A DNA stretch of 64,000 bases from the NCBI RefSeq assembly GCF_002007115.1, contig NZ_MVAD01000001.1:2542001-2606000 (forward strand). Direction: 5' to 3'. The stretch comes from Massilia sp. KIM (lineage in GTDB: Bacteria > Pseudomonadota > Gammaproteobacteria > Burkholderiales > Burkholderiaceae_D). The notes under the pieces are model-generated. The model saw only the letters and a program-made list of their open reading frames with translations. It was not told the origin of the DNA and did not search any database. Shown one piece after another: positions 47,304 through 56,045 of the stretch; positions within the stretch are counted from its first letter, which is position 1, and the number at the start of each line of letters is the position of its first letter. The position numbers were made by a program, and so were the translations under genes.

Positions 47304-48707
47304 ATGACCGCCACTGCCAGCGCCGCACCGCACTCCCCCGTCCGCTCCGAGATCGCCACCCTGTGGCGCCTGTCCTGGCCAATGCTGGTCGGCCAGCTCG
47401 CGACCGTGGGCATGGGCGTGGCCGACGTCGCCATGACCGGCCACGTCAGCGCCGAAGAGCTCGCCGCCGTCTCGCTCGGCACCTCGGTGTGGTCCATCGT
47501 GCTCGTCACCGTGATGGGCACGATGATGTCGATCAATACCGTGGTGGCCCACGAGATCGGCGCGGCGCGCCACGACGCAGTGCCGCACTCGGTGCGCCAG
47601 TCGCTGTGGAAGGGCCTGCTGGTAGGCGTGGTCGCCTGCCTGTTCGCCAACCTGTGCACCCTGCTGTTCGACCACGTCGGGCTGGACGCCGCCGTGGCCG
47701 ACCGCGCCGCGCTGTTCCTGCACGTGATCAGCCTCGGCATGCCGGCCTTCGCCTGCTACCGCGCACTGTACGGCTACACCACCAGCATCAACCAGACCCT
47801 GCCGATCATGTGGATCGCCATCTTCGGCCTGGTCTACAACGTGATCATGAACTGGCTGCTGGTGTTCGGCAACCTGGGCTTCCCGCGCCTGGGCGCGGTC
47901 GGCTGCGCGGTCTCGACCGCCAGCGGCATGTGGCTGATGCTGGGCGCCATGGTGTGGTGGATCCGCGTCGCGCCCGCCTACCGCCTGACCTATCCCTTCG
48001 ACCGCGGGGAAGGCCCGGAGGGCAAGACCATCGGCGCCATGCTGCGCCTGGGCCTGCCGATCGGCGTCACCTATTTCGCCGAGGTCAGCGCCTTCGGCCT
48101 GATCAGCCTGCTCGTGGCGCGCTTCGGCGTGGTGCAGGTGTCCTCGCACCAGGTGGCGCTCAACTTCGCCTCGCTGGTGTTCATGGTGCCGCTCAGTTTC
48201 GCGATCGGCATGCTGACCCGGGTCGGCCAGGCCATGGGCGAAGGCAATCCGCAGCGCGCCCGCTTCGTCGGCTGGGTCGGGGTCGGCATGTCGGTCGCCT
48301 TCGGCGCGGTGTCGGCCCTGTTCATCGCTATCTTCCGCTGGGAGATCGCGGCCGCCTACACCTCCGACCCGGCGGTGCAGGCCGCCACCGCCCACCTGCT
48401 GCTGTTCGCCGCCCTGTTCCAGCTCTCGGACGCGACCCAGGTCGCCACCGCCTCGGCGATCCGCGGCTACCAGGTGACGCGCCCGCCGATGATCATCCAG
48501 CTGCTGGCCTTCTGGGGCGTGTCGCTGCCGGTCGGCTGCATCCTGGGGCTGGCCCCGCAGTGGTTCCCCTGGGTGCCGGAAGCGCCGATGGCATCCACCG
48601 GTTTCTGGATCGGCCTGGTGCTGGGACTGACCGTGGCGGCGGTGCTGCTGACCTGGTCTTTCGAGAAACTGGCGCGCCAGAAAATCCGCGAGGGCGCGGG
48701 CGCCTGA
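47304..48707 (+). CDS. MATE family multidrug efflux transporter (NorM type)
   Basis: A 467-residue inner-membrane antiporter with 12 predicted transmembrane helices. Start LWRLSWPMLVGQLATVGMGV and VADVAMTGHVSAEELAAVSL is the NorM-type first helix pair; SINTVVAHEIGAARHDAVPH and the inter-domain loop around residue 230 are typical. Such proteins extrude drugs or metabolites using sodium or proton gradients. It is divergent from cbpA across a 145-base gap. A string of 11-base GC-rich repeats follows the stop codon. Assignment to family is firm, to a substrate not. Confidence 0.92.
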   Translation: MTATASAAPHSPVRSEIATLWRLSWPMLVGQLATVGMGVADVAMTGHVSAEELAAVSLGTSVWSIVLVTVMGTMMSINTVVAHEIGAARHDAVPHSVRQSLWKGLLVGVVACLFANLCTLLFDHVGLDAAVADRAALFLHVISLGMPAFACYRALYGYTTSINQTLPIMWIAIFGLVYNVIMNWLLVFGNLGFPRLGAVGCAVSTASGMWLMLGAMVWWIRVAPAYRLTYPFDRGEGPEGKTIGAMLRLGLPIGVTYFAEVSAFGLISLLVARFGVVQVSSHQVALNFASLVFMVPLSFAIGMLTRVGQAMGEGNPQRARFVGWVGVGMSVAFGAVSALFIAIFRWEIAAAYTSDPAVQAATAHLLLFAALFQLSDATQVATASAIRGYQVTRPPMIIQLLAFWGVSLPVGCILGLAPQWFPWVPEAPMASTGFWIGLVLGLTVAAVLLTWSFEKLARQKIREGAGA

Positions 48708-48714
48708 AGGCCGG

Positions 48715-48745
48715 GCCGAGGGCGCGCCGAGGGCGCGCCGAGGGC
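48715..48745 (+). repeat. Tandem 11-base repeat behind the MATE gene
   Basis: GCCGAGGGCGC occurs at 48715 and 48726, and a partial third unit begins at 48737. The array starts eight bases after the stop codon. Confidence 0.75.
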
Positions 48746-48852
48746 CAACCTGGGGCGAACCGAGATACATATTTACAGCTTTCCATGGCTGACTCTGGTA
48801 TCGTTCCGCCCGTTGCAGTTGTTCATTAAATTCCAAGATCCAAGAGACCACC

Positions 48853-51072
48853 ATGCGCCCTCTCCTTCTTCTCCTGGCCGCCCTCGCGGCCGCACCTGCT
48901 TCGGCCGAGCGCCTGACGCTGGACCGCATCTACGGCGAACCGGCATTGGCCGGCCCCGGCGTGCGCACCCTGCGCGTCTCGCCCGACGGCGAGCGCGTGA
49001 CCTTCCTGCGCGGCCGCAGCGACAACCAGTACCAGCTGGACCTGTGGGAATACAACACCAGGAACAAGAAGACCCAGCTGCTGGTCGATTCCAAGCGCCT
49101 GGTGCCGAACGAGGAACTGTCGCTCGAGGAAAAGGCGCGCCGCGAACGCGCGCGCACGGCCGGCCTGTCGGGCATCCTGAACTATTTCTGGTCGCCGGAC
49201 GGCCGCCAGCTGCTGGTGCCCATCGGCGGCGACCTCTACCTGGTCGACGCCGCAAAGCCGGAAGCGGCGCGCAAGGTCGCCTCGGGCAACGTGATCGATC
49301 CGAAGATCTCGCCCAAGGGCCGCTACGTCTCCTTCGTGCGCAACCAGAACCTGGTCGTGATCGACCTGGCCACCGGCGCCGAGCGCGCCCTGACCACCGA
49401 CGGCAAGGGCACCATCCACAACGGCGAAGCCGAGTTCGTGGCCCAGGAAGAAATGGACCAGCACACCGGCTACTACTGGGCGCCGGACGATTCGTACATC
49501 GCCTACCGCCGCTATGACGAAGCGCCGGTGCCGGTGGTGCGCCGCTTCGAGATCTTCGCCGACCGCACCGAAGTGATCGACCAGCACTACCCGGCGGCGG
49601 GCGATCCGAACGTGCTGATCGACCTGATGATCGTCAACCCGGCCACCGGCGAGCGGCGCAAGATCGACCTCGGCGCCGAGAAGGACATCTACCTGGTGCG
49701 CGCCGATTTCAGCGCCGACGCCAAGACCCTGGTCTACCAGCGCCAGTCGCGCGACCAGAAGCGCCTCGACCTGGTGGCGGTGGACGTCGCCACCCTGGCC
49801 CAGCGCCCGCTGTTCACCGAAACCTCCAAGACCTGGGTCAGCATCCACAACGACCTGCGCTTCCTCAAGAAGGGCAATGCCTTCATCTGGGCTTCCGAGC
49901 GCAGCGGCCGCAACCACCTCTACCTCTACGGCCTGGACGGCAAGCTGATGCACCCGATCTCGAAGGGCGAATGGGGGGTGGACAACGTGCTCGCCGTGGA
50001 CGAGACCGCCGGCAAGGTGTACATCTCGTCGAACCGCGACGCCGTGACCGACAAGCAGACCTATGCGCTGAACCTGGACGGCAGCAATGCCGACAAGCCT
50101 GCGCGCATCACCAGCGGCGACGGCTGGCACGAAGCCGCGTTCGCGGGCAACGGCAAGATCTTCGTCGACACCTATTCCAACCCGCGCACCCCGCCGCAGG
50201 TGTCGATCCGCCGCGCCGACGGCTCGATGGTCGAGTGGCTGGAAAAGAACGAGCTGAACGGCAACCATCCTTACGCCAAGTATCTGCCGGATCACCTGCC
50301 GACGGAATTCGGCACCATTAAGGCCAAGGATGGCCAGACCCTGCACTACTCGCTGATCAAGCCGGCCAACTTCGATCCGAACAAGCGCTATCCGGTGTTC
50401 CTGTTCACCTACGGCGGCCCGCACTCGCAGCGCGTCACCCGCACCTGGGGCAATTACTTTGACCAGTACATGGCCCAGCAGGGCTTCGTGGTCTTCCGCC
50501 TCGACAACCGCGGCTCGAGCCGCCGCGAGCGCCAGTTCACCGACGTCATCTACAACAACCTGGGCAAGCACGAAGTCGAGGACCAGCTTACCGGCGTCGA
50601 GTGGCTGGGCCAGCAGAGCTATGTCGATCCGAAGCGCGTGGGCGTGTTCGGCTGGAGCTATGGCGGCTTCATGACCCTGCGCCTGCTGGCCGCGGCGTCC
50701 GACAAGATTGCGATGGGCGTGTCGGTTGCACCGGTGACCGACTGGGCGCTCTACGACACCCACTACACAGAGCAGTTCGTGGGCGGCACGCCCAAGGGCG
50801 ATCCGGAAGCCTACAAACGCAGCGGCGTGTTCGCCCACCTGGACGGACTGAAGTCGCCGCTGCTGCTGATCCACGGCATGGCTGACGACAATGTGCTGTT
50901 CACCAATACGACCCGCCTGATCGACGAACTGGTGAAGCGCAACGTGCAGTTCGAGCTGATGACCTACCCGGGCGCCAAGCACGGCATCTCGGGACGCGTG
51001 AACCAGCGCCACGTGTACGGGCTGATCGAGTCCTTCTTCAAGAAGAACCTGGGCGGGACGCAGCCGAAGTAA
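48853..51072 (+). CDS. Exported dipeptidyl peptidase IV-like S9 peptidase
   Basis: A 739-residue exported serine peptidase (signal peptide residues 1-18). The N-terminal part is an eight-bladed beta propeller; residues about 470-739 are the alpha/beta-hydrolase domain with the triad Ser602 in FGWSYGGFMTLRLL, Asp678 in HGMADDNVLFT and His710 in AKHGISGRV. These are the DPP-IV hallmarks, removing N-terminal Xaa-Pro dipeptides. The DPP-IV Glu motif for the free amino terminus may be in EMDQHTGYYWAPDD. Such enzymes in this lineage help degrade peptides outside the cell or in the periplasm. The gene stands alone; its 3' side is a repeat-rich gap. Confidence 0.92.
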   Translation: MRPLLLLLAALAAAPASAERLTLDRIYGEPALAGPGVRTLRVSPDGERVTFLRGRSDNQYQLDLWEYNTRNKKTQLLVDSKRLVPNEELSLEEKARRERARTAGLSGILNYFWSPDGRQLLVPIGGDLYLVDAAKPEAARKVASGNVIDPKISPKGRYVSFVRNQNLVVIDLATGAERALTTDGKGTIHNGEAEFVAQEEMDQHTGYYWAPDDSYIAYRRYDEAPVPVVRRFEIFADRTEVIDQHYPAAGDPNVLIDLMIVNPATGERRKIDLGAEKDIYLVRADFSADAKTLVYQRQSRDQKRLDLVAVDVATLAQRPLFTETSKTWVSIHNDLRFLKKGNAFIWASERSGRNHLYLYGLDGKLMHPISKGEWGVDNVLAVDETAGKVYISSNRDAVTDKQTYALNLDGSNADKPARITSGDGWHEAAFAGNGKIFVDTYSNPRTPPQVSIRRADGSMVEWLEKNELNGNHPYAKYLPDHLPTEFGTIKAKDGQTLHYSLIKPANFDPNKRYPVFLFTYGGPHSQRVTRTWGNYFDQYMAQQGFVVFRLDNRGSSRRERQFTDVIYNNLGKHEVEDQLTGVEWLGQQSYVDPKRVGVFGWSYGGFMTLRLLAAASDKIAMGVSVAPVTDWALYDTHYTEQFVGGTPKGDPEAYKRSGVFAHLDGLKSPLLLIHGMADDNVLFTNTTRLIDELVKRNVQFELMTYPGAKHGISGRVNQRHVYGLIESFFKKNLGGTQPK

Positions 51073-51081
51073 GCTGCGGTC

Positions 51082-51153
51082 GCGCTTGCGCTAGCGCTTG
51101 CGGCCGCACTTACGGTTGCACTTGCGCTAGCGCTTGCGGTCGCACTTGCGCTC
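51082..51153 (+). repeat. Two tandem 36-base repeats behind the DPP-IV-like gene
   Basis: Units at 51082-51117 and 51118-51153 differ at six positions; each contains the palindromic core GCGCTAGCGC. The array follows the stop codon by nine bases. Together with copy E and the array at 51289 it fills the 412-base gap before the CsbD gene. Confidence 0.8.
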
Positions 51154-51203
51154 ACCCGAACGGCCGCTTCCAGCGGCCTATTGTGTTCAGTTAGCAGAGA
51201 AAC

Positions 51204-51300
51204 CGTCGCCCCGGCGCAGGCCGGGGCCCAAGTTCAGCGTCTTACCAGCTCAACAAACTTGGATTCCGGCGTGGCCGACCAGGCCTACGCCGGAATGACG
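51204..51300. repeat. REP-like inverted pair, copy E (degenerate)
   Basis: Left arm 51204-51236 with hairpin CCCCGGCGCAGGCCGGGG; the right arm lies within about 51255-51300, interrupted by extra bases (GTGGCCGACCAGGCCTAC). The only copy with an inserted arm. It runs into the tandem array that starts at 51289. Confidence 0.7.
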
Positions 51301-51384
51301 CGTATGCGCTAACTTCCGGTCTACGCCGGAATGACGCGTATGCACTAACTTCCGGCCTACGCGAATGACGCGTATGCGCTAACT
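51289..51384. repeat. Tandem 36-base repeat array
   Basis: Units at 51289-51324, 51325-51360 and a partial third at 51361-51384, nearly identical; each begins GCCGGAATGACGCGTATGCG. It appears to have grown from the end of the REP-like element, since its first bases are the arm end GCCGGAATGACG. The rest of the gap to the CsbD gene has only the terminator at 51437. Confidence 0.8.
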
Positions 51385-51436
51385 GAACGGCATGACGATC
51401 ACAGCGGCCGTTTTTCATCTCCCTCATCACAAAAGC

Positions 51437-51460
51437 AACAGCCGCCCGAAGGCGGCTGTT
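51437..51460 (-). terminator. Terminator-like hairpin of CsbD gene 1
   Basis: Stem AACAGCCGCC/GGCGGCTGTT (51437-51446, 51451-51460), loop CGAA; on the minus strand the following bases are GCTTTTGTG, so the T run is short. Confidence 0.65.
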
Positions 51461-51484
51461 CCCTCTCACTCATCCAGCAAGGAT

Positions 51485-51673
51485 TTACGGCCGGCGACGG
51501 CTCGCCTCATCCAGCGCTTCGCGGGCATCGCCCAGCTTCTCCTGCGCCTTGCCTTCCACCTGGTTCTTCAGGCCCTTGGCCTGCTGCTCGGTGCTGCCCA
51601 CGAGCTTGCCGGCTTCTTCCTGAATCTTGCCACCAATGTCTTGCAGTTTGCCTTCGACTTGATCCTTGTTCAT
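51485..51673 (-). CDS. CsbD family stress protein, copy 1
   Basis: A 62-residue small hydrophilic protein of the CsbD family: MNKDQVEGKLQDIGGKIQEE, then VEGKAQEKLGDAREALDEAS. CsbD proteins are abundant under general stress and have no known enzymatic activity. GAAAGGAGAAC is the Shine-Dalgarno. A second CsbD gene lies 1.4 kb away on the same strand, with the AI-2E transporter gene between them on the opposite strand. The two copies differ clearly in sequence, so the duplication is not recent. Confidence 0.92.
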   Translation of the reverse strand: MNKDQVEGKLQDIGGKIQEEAGKLVGSTEQQAKGLKNQVEGKAQEKLGDAREALDEASRRRP

Positions 51674-51811
51674 GACGTTCTCCTTTCAAAAACAGTAATG
51701 ACAGGTTAACAACTCAGCCGCAGGTCTTCTGTACGCGTCCGCACACAGCGCGGGCGAGCCTTGGTGCTAATCTTTTTACAACGCGGCGCCGCCGCTCACC
51801 GAGGCACTGTC

Positions 51812-52903
51812 ATGACCGATAGAACCCCTCCCCCACCGGACTCCGATCCGCCGCAGACCCAGCGCAGGCTGGCCAAGCGCGTCACCATCATCAATGGCAT
51901 CGCGGTCCTGTTCATCTTCGGCGTGGCCGCCGTGGTGCTCGCCGCCGACGCCCTGCTGCTGACCTTCGCCTGCATCCTGTGCGCCGTCCTGTTCTACAAG
52001 CTGAGCGAGATCGCGCATCGCCGTCTCGGCCTGAACCGCAAGTGGGCCCTGGCGGCCATCGTGCTCCTCCTGCTGGCCATCATCGGCCTGGGCGGCTGGG
52101 CCATGGCGCCCCAGATCTCCGAGCAGTCCAGCAAACTGGCCAAGGAAATCCCGGCCGCCGTCGAACGCCTGCAGGGCGAAGTCCAGAACCACCCGCTGCT
52201 CAAGCGCGTCGCCGCCGAACTACCGCCGCCGGAAGAGATCGTCAAGCAGCTCGGCAACATGGTGCCTAACGCAGGCCTGTTCTTCTCGGGCGTGCTGGGC
52301 GCGATCGGCAACGTGGTCATCATCCTCTTCGTCGGCATCTATTTCGCGGCCACGCCCCAGCTCTACACCAGCGGCTTCGTGCGACTGATTCCGCGCAACC
52401 GGCGCGACCGCGCGCGCCAGGTCTTGCAGGAGCTCGGCCATACCCTGGCCAGTTGGCTGCTCGGCAAGGCGGCCTCGATGCTGATCGTCGGCATCGCGAC
52501 CTCGATCGGCCTGAGCATGCTGGGCGTGCCGCTGGCGCTGATCCTGGGCATCATTGCCGGCCTGCTCGACTTCATTCCCTATCTCGGTCCCATCATGGCC
52601 GGCGTGCCGGCCGTGCTGCTGGCCCTGTCGATCAGCCCCGACCTGGCGCTGTACACCGTGCTGCTCTTCGTCGGGGTGCAGGTGGTGGAAGGCTATCTGC
52701 TCCAGCCCCTGATCGAGGCGCGCGCGGTCGACCTGCCGCCGGCGCTCGTAATCGTGATGCAATTGATCTTCGGCACACTATTCGGACTGGCCGGCGTGGC
52801 CCTGGCGACGCCGCTGGCGGCCGCGCTGGCGGTGCTGGTGCGCATGCTCTACATCGAAGACGTGCTGGGAGACCGCACGCCGCCGCGCAAGGATTCAAGC
52901 TGA
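51812..52903 (+). CDS. AI-2E family transporter
   Basis: A 363-residue inner-membrane protein with about eight transmembrane helices, of the AI-2E/PerM family. Start MTDRTPPPPDSDPPQTQRRL is a Pro-rich cytoplasmic tail, then VTIINGIAVLFIFGVAAVVL is the first helix. The central PYLGPIMAGVPAVLLALSI loop is family-typical. Members export autoinducer-2 or other small molecules or sodium; the name gives only the family. It starts at 51812 behind GAGGC; an in-frame start 17 codons upstream exists. It ends in a bidirectional terminator shared with CsbD gene 2. Confidence 0.88.
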   Translation: MTDRTPPPPDSDPPQTQRRLAKRVTIINGIAVLFIFGVAAVVLAADALLLTFACILCAVLFYKLSEIAHRRLGLNRKWALAAIVLLLLAIIGLGGWAMAPQISEQSSKLAKEIPAAVERLQGEVQNHPLLKRVAAELPPPEEIVKQLGNMVPNAGLFFSGVLGAIGNVVIILFVGIYFAATPQLYTSGFVRLIPRNRRDRARQVLQELGHTLASWLLGKAASMLIVGIATSIGLSMLGVPLALILGIIAGLLDFIPYLGPIMAGVPAVLLALSISPDLALYTVLLFVGVQVVEGYLLQPLIEARAVDLPPALVIVMQLIFGTLFGLAGVALATPLAAALAVLVRMLYIEDVLGDRTPPRKDSS

Positions 52904-52913
52904 GGCGGCAAAG

Positions 52914-52940
52914 AAAAAGCCGCGCATTGCGCGGCTTTTT
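52914..52940. terminator. Bidirectional terminator between the AI-2E gene and CsbD gene 2
   Basis: Stem AAAAAGCCGCGC/GCGCGGCTTTTT (52914-52925, 52929-52940), loop ATT, with T runs on both strands. It ends both the AI-2E transporter gene (plus) and the CsbD gene (minus). Confidence 0.9.
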
Positions 52941-52958
52941 CGTGGAAGGCAGGATGCG

Positions 52959-53135
52959 TCAGCGATTGCCTTTGACAATGTCTTTCACATCGCCTACTTT
53001 CTCCTGCACCTTGCCTTCGGCCTGGTTCGACAGGCCCTCGCGTTGCTGCTGGCGGCTGCCGGTGGCTTCACCGACCTTTTGCTGAATCTTGCCGCCGATG
53101 TCCTTGGCCTTGCCCTTGATCTGGTCCTCGTTCAT
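52959..53135 (-). CDS. CsbD family stress protein, copy 2
   Basis: A 58-residue CsbD protein (MNEDQIKGKAKDIGGKIQQK, VEGKVQEK-type middle reading AEGKVQEKVGDVKDIVKGNR). The start ATG at 53135 is preferred over an in-frame GTG two codons upstream. Upstream lies the dyad GTAGG-N4-CCTAC (53156-53169), about 20 bases before the ATG, a possible operator. Same family as the gene at 51485 but only about half identical, so it is an old paralogue. Confidence 0.9.
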   Translation of the reverse strand: MNEDQIKGKAKDIGGKIQQKVGEATGSRQQQREGLSNQAEGKVQEKVGDVKDIVKGNR

Positions 53136-53155
53136 AGGCACCTCGTCTTAGTGAT

Positions 53156-53169
53156 GTAGGAAACCCTAC
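53156..53169. promoter_or_regulatory. Operator-like dyad before CsbD gene 2
   Basis: GTAGG (53156-53160) and CCTAC (53165-53169) flank AAAC. The dyad is 21 bases upstream of the CsbD ATG on the minus strand, so it could overlap a promoter. No such dyad was seen before CsbD gene 1. Confidence 0.35.
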
Positions 53170-53205
53170 CTTAGGCCCCTGATCGCAACCGCTCTGTGCG
53201 CCAGT

Positions 53206-53823
53206 TCACGCAAGCGGCTTGCGCCACACGCTGGCCAGCCAGGGCTGCTGCTCGCGCGGCAGGCCGGGCGGACGGTAATAATGCTGGACGGGAAGAAAGC
53301 CGGCGCGCTGGAGCTGGGCTTCCCAGGTTTCGTAATCGTAATAGCTGCCGTAGCGCGGGCCGTTCCAGCCTTCCTCGTTGTGGCCGCGCGGGTTGGAGCT
53401 GAACAGCACGCCCCCGGGTTTGAGCGCGCCATGCAGGGCGGCCAGCACGGCGGGAAGATTGGCGCTGGGCACGTGGAACAGGACGGCGTTGGCGAAGATG
53501 CCGTCGAACATCGCGCCCGGCAGGTCGAGGTGCAGGAAATCCTGGTGCCAGACCTCGCAGCCGCTGAAGCTGCGCGCCATCTCGACGAAGCGGATGCTGC
53601 CGTCGAGGCCGATCGCGCGGTGGCCCAGCCCGGTGAAGGTCTTCAGGTCGCGCCCCGGTCCACAGCCGAGGTCGAGGATGGTATAGGGCGCGGGCGCCTC
53701 GATCGCATCGAGCAGCGCACCGATGTTCTGGCTGACGTCGTGGTCGATGGTGCCGGCGAAGAAAGCGTCCGCATTGCGGTTGTAGTGTTCCAGGGTGCGG
53801 CGTGAGATCTCGTCCGGGGTCAT
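53206..53823 (-). CDS. Class I SAM-dependent methyltransferase
   Basis: A 205-residue small methyltransferase. Motif I is YTILDLGCGPGRDLKTF, motif II around GLDGSIRFVEMARSF, then LHGALKPGGVLFSSNPRGHN. The start TPDEISRRTLEHYNRNADAF matches small methyltransferases of the ubiE/arsM-like group. Similar proteins methylate tellurite or other small acceptors, but nothing here decides it. It stands alone; the neighbour at the 3' side is the CsbD gene. Confidence 0.87.
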   Translation of the reverse strand: MTPDEISRRTLEHYNRNADAFFAGTIDHDVSQNIGALLDAIEAPAPYTILDLGCGPGRDLKTFTGLGHRAIGLDGSIRFVEMARSFSGCEVWHQDFLHLDLPGAMFDGIFANAVLFHVPSANLPAVLAALHGALKPGGVLFSSNPRGHNEEGWNGPRYGSYYDYETWEAQLQRAGFLPVQHYYRPPGLPREQQPWLASVWRKPLA

Positions 53824-53946
53824 CGCTTCGGTTTCGTCTGTTGCGGTCTGATGATGTCATCCTAACGCGTTCCGCCCCACATGGGCAGACACCATCGGGT
53901 CAGCCACGGGGCGGAGCCCCCGGTTGGCCGACCCGGGCCCGGCGCC

Positions 53947-56010
53947 TCACCAGACCCGCACGCGCTCCTGCGGCGCCAGGTAGAGCTTCTGCCCCGGCTT
54001 CACGTCGAAGGCCTCGTACCACGCGTCCAGGTTGCGCACGGTATAGGTGCGGTACTGGGCCGGCGCATGGCCGTCGGTCATGACCGCGCGGCGCAGGCTG
54101 GCCTCGCGCATCTTGGTGCGCCAGGCGCGCCCGTAGCCGGTGAAGAATTCGCGCTCGCCTTCCGCGCCCGCCGACTTGGCTCCCGCCGCGGCGCCCGCCT
54201 TGAACGCATCGTAGGCCGCCGCCAGGCCGGCCAGGTCGGACAGGTTCTCGCTCAGGGTCAGCTGACCGTTGAGCGCCAGGTCGTCGAAGGGCTTGTAGCC
54301 GTTGTACTGCTCCACCAGCTTTTGCGAGGCGGCGCGGAAGTGCGCCAGGTCTTCCTTGGTCCACCAGTCGCGCAGGCGGCCCTGGGCGTCGAACTGGGCG
54401 CCCAGGTCGTCGAAGCTGTGGCTGATCTCGTGGCCGATCACCGATCCGATCGCGCCATAGTTGACGGCGTCCGAGGCCTGCGGGTCGAAGAACGGCGGCT
54501 GCAGGATCGCGGCCGGGAAGTTCAGCGCGTTCTGCATCGGCAGGTTGACCGCGTTGACCAGTTGGGGCGGCATGGCCCAGTCGCTGCGCTCGGGCTTGCG
54601 GCCCAGCTTGGCCAGTTGCTGGGCGTAGTGGAATTGCTGCGCGGCCACCACGTTGCCCAGCGCATCGGTCGGCGATACCTTCAGGCCCTCATAGGACTTG
54701 AACTTGTCGGGATAGCCCACGCCCACATACATGGTGCGCACCTTTTCCTTGGCATGCGCGCGGGTGGCCGGCGCCATCCAGTCGAGCTTGTCGATGCGAC
54801 GTTCGAAGGCATCCTTGATGTTCGCCACCATCTGCTGGATGCGCGCCTTGTTCTCAGCCGGGAAGTATTTCTGCACATAGAGCTTGCCCACCGCGTCGTC
54901 CATCGCCTCGTTGGTGGCGGCCAGCGCCCGCTTCCAGCGCAGCGACTGCTGCAGCGTGCCGGCCAGCGCCGTGCCGTAGAAGGCGAAACGCTGGTCGCCG
55001 AAGGCCTTCGGCAGCACGCTGGCGAACTGGTTCACCAAATGGAAGGCCAGGTAATCCTTCCACACCGCGACCTCCGTGGCCGCCACCTGGCGGGCGGCGC
55101 CGGTGACGGCGCCCGGATGGTAGACCAGGAAGCGGTCCTGCTTGCCCAGGCCTGCGGCCTTGAAAAAGAGCTCCCAGTCCATGCCGGGCGCCCTGGCGGC
55201 GAAGTCCTTGGCGCTCCAGAGGTTGTTGGCCTTCTGGATGTCGGCCGATTCCTCGCGCGTGGCGTGGCTTTGGGCGAGCGCGGTCTCGAGCGCGAAGATC
55301 TTGTCGGCGCGCGCCTCGGCATTGTCGTAGCCGGCCAGCTTGAGCATGGCGGCGATGTGCTGGCGGTACTTGGCGCGCAGCTCGACCATCTTCTTGTTGT
55401 CGTCGAGGTAGTAGGCGCGGTCCGGCATGCCCAGGCCGCCCTGCAGCAGGTAAGGCAGATTGCGCGAAGGATCGGTCAGGCCCTGGTTGATCCAGACGCC
55501 GAACAGGTTCTCGGTCTCGAAGTCGGTGGCGTTGAGCGGGTCGACGTCAGCGCGCAGCGAGGCGCCCAGCAAGCGCGCCAGGTCGGCGCGGGTCTTGACC
55601 GCCTCGATCCTGGCGAGGTGGGGCTTGAGCGGGGCCAGGCCGGCCGCCTCGATCGCCGCTTCGTTCATGTAGGCCTGGTAGAAATCGGCCACCTTGCGCG
55701 CCTCGGCGCCGGCGGACTTGTCGGCGCCGGCGGCTTCGATCAGCTTGACGATGCGGCCATTGGTCTCGTCGGCCAGCGCGTGCATCGAGCTCCAGGCGCC
55801 GCGGTCGGCCGGGATCTCGGTCCTGGCCAGCCATTCGCTGTTGGCCCAGGCAAAGAAATCGTCGCCCGGCAGCATGGTGGCGGCGGCCGGTTTGGCCGGG
55901 GCGGCGGTGGCGGCGACTTGATCGGCGGCGAAGGCGGGGGCGGCGGCCAGCATGGCGCCGCACAGGGCCAGGGAAACGGCTGTCTTGATCGGTGTCCGGC
56001 GGGTGTTCAT
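53947..56010 (-). CDS. Secreted M13 family zinc metallopeptidase (PepO/neprilysin-like)
   Basis: A 687-residue exported peptidase (signal peptide residues 1-29, ...APAFAADQ). The zinc site is HEISHSFDDLGAQFDAQGRL near residue 525 (HExxH) with the third ligand Glu in LSENLSDLAGLAAAYDA. The C-terminal region CAPQERVRVW is here LAPQERVRVW, ending the family. M13 enzymes are oligopeptidases. GAAGGGAACCC precedes the ATG at 56010. It lies 35 bases downstream of the M1 aminopeptidase gene on the same strand, probably cotranscribed; both are exported peptidases for external peptides. Confidence 0.94.
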   Translation of the reverse strand: MNTRRTPIKTAVSLALCGAMLAAAPAFAADQVAATAAPAKPAAATMLPGDDFFAWANSEWLARTEIPADRGAWSSMHALADETNGRIVKLIEAAGADKSAGAEARKVADFYQAYMNEAAIEAAGLAPLKPHLARIEAVKTRADLARLLGASLRADVDPLNATDFETENLFGVWINQGLTDPSRNLPYLLQGGLGMPDRAYYLDDNKKMVELRAKYRQHIAAMLKLAGYDNAEARADKIFALETALAQSHATREESADIQKANNLWSAKDFAARAPGMDWELFFKAAGLGKQDRFLVYHPGAVTGAARQVAATEVAVWKDYLAFHLVNQFASVLPKAFGDQRFAFYGTALAGTLQQSLRWKRALAATNEAMDDAVGKLYVQKYFPAENKARIQQMVANIKDAFERRIDKLDWMAPATRAHAKEKVRTMYVGVGYPDKFKSYEGLKVSPTDALGNVVAAQQFHYAQQLAKLGRKPERSDWAMPPQLVNAVNLPMQNALNFPAAILQPPFFDPQASDAVNYGAIGSVIGHEISHSFDDLGAQFDAQGRLRDWWTKEDLAHFRAASQKLVEQYNGYKPFDDLALNGQLTLSENLSDLAGLAAAYDAFKAGAAAGAKSAGAEGEREFFTGYGRAWRTKMREASLRRAVMTDGHAPAQYRTYTVRNLDAWYEAFDVKPGQKLYLAPQERVRVW

Positions 56011-56045
56011 GGGTTCCCTTCTCTCTCCAGGTATCGTTGTTGGGT

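Noticed and set aside
44093..48829. A 1578-residue open frame on the plus strand through the T6SS and cbpA region
   Set aside because: It runs antisense to tssF, cbpM and cbpA, which have clear family motifs; it is the GC-rich reverse-frame shadow.
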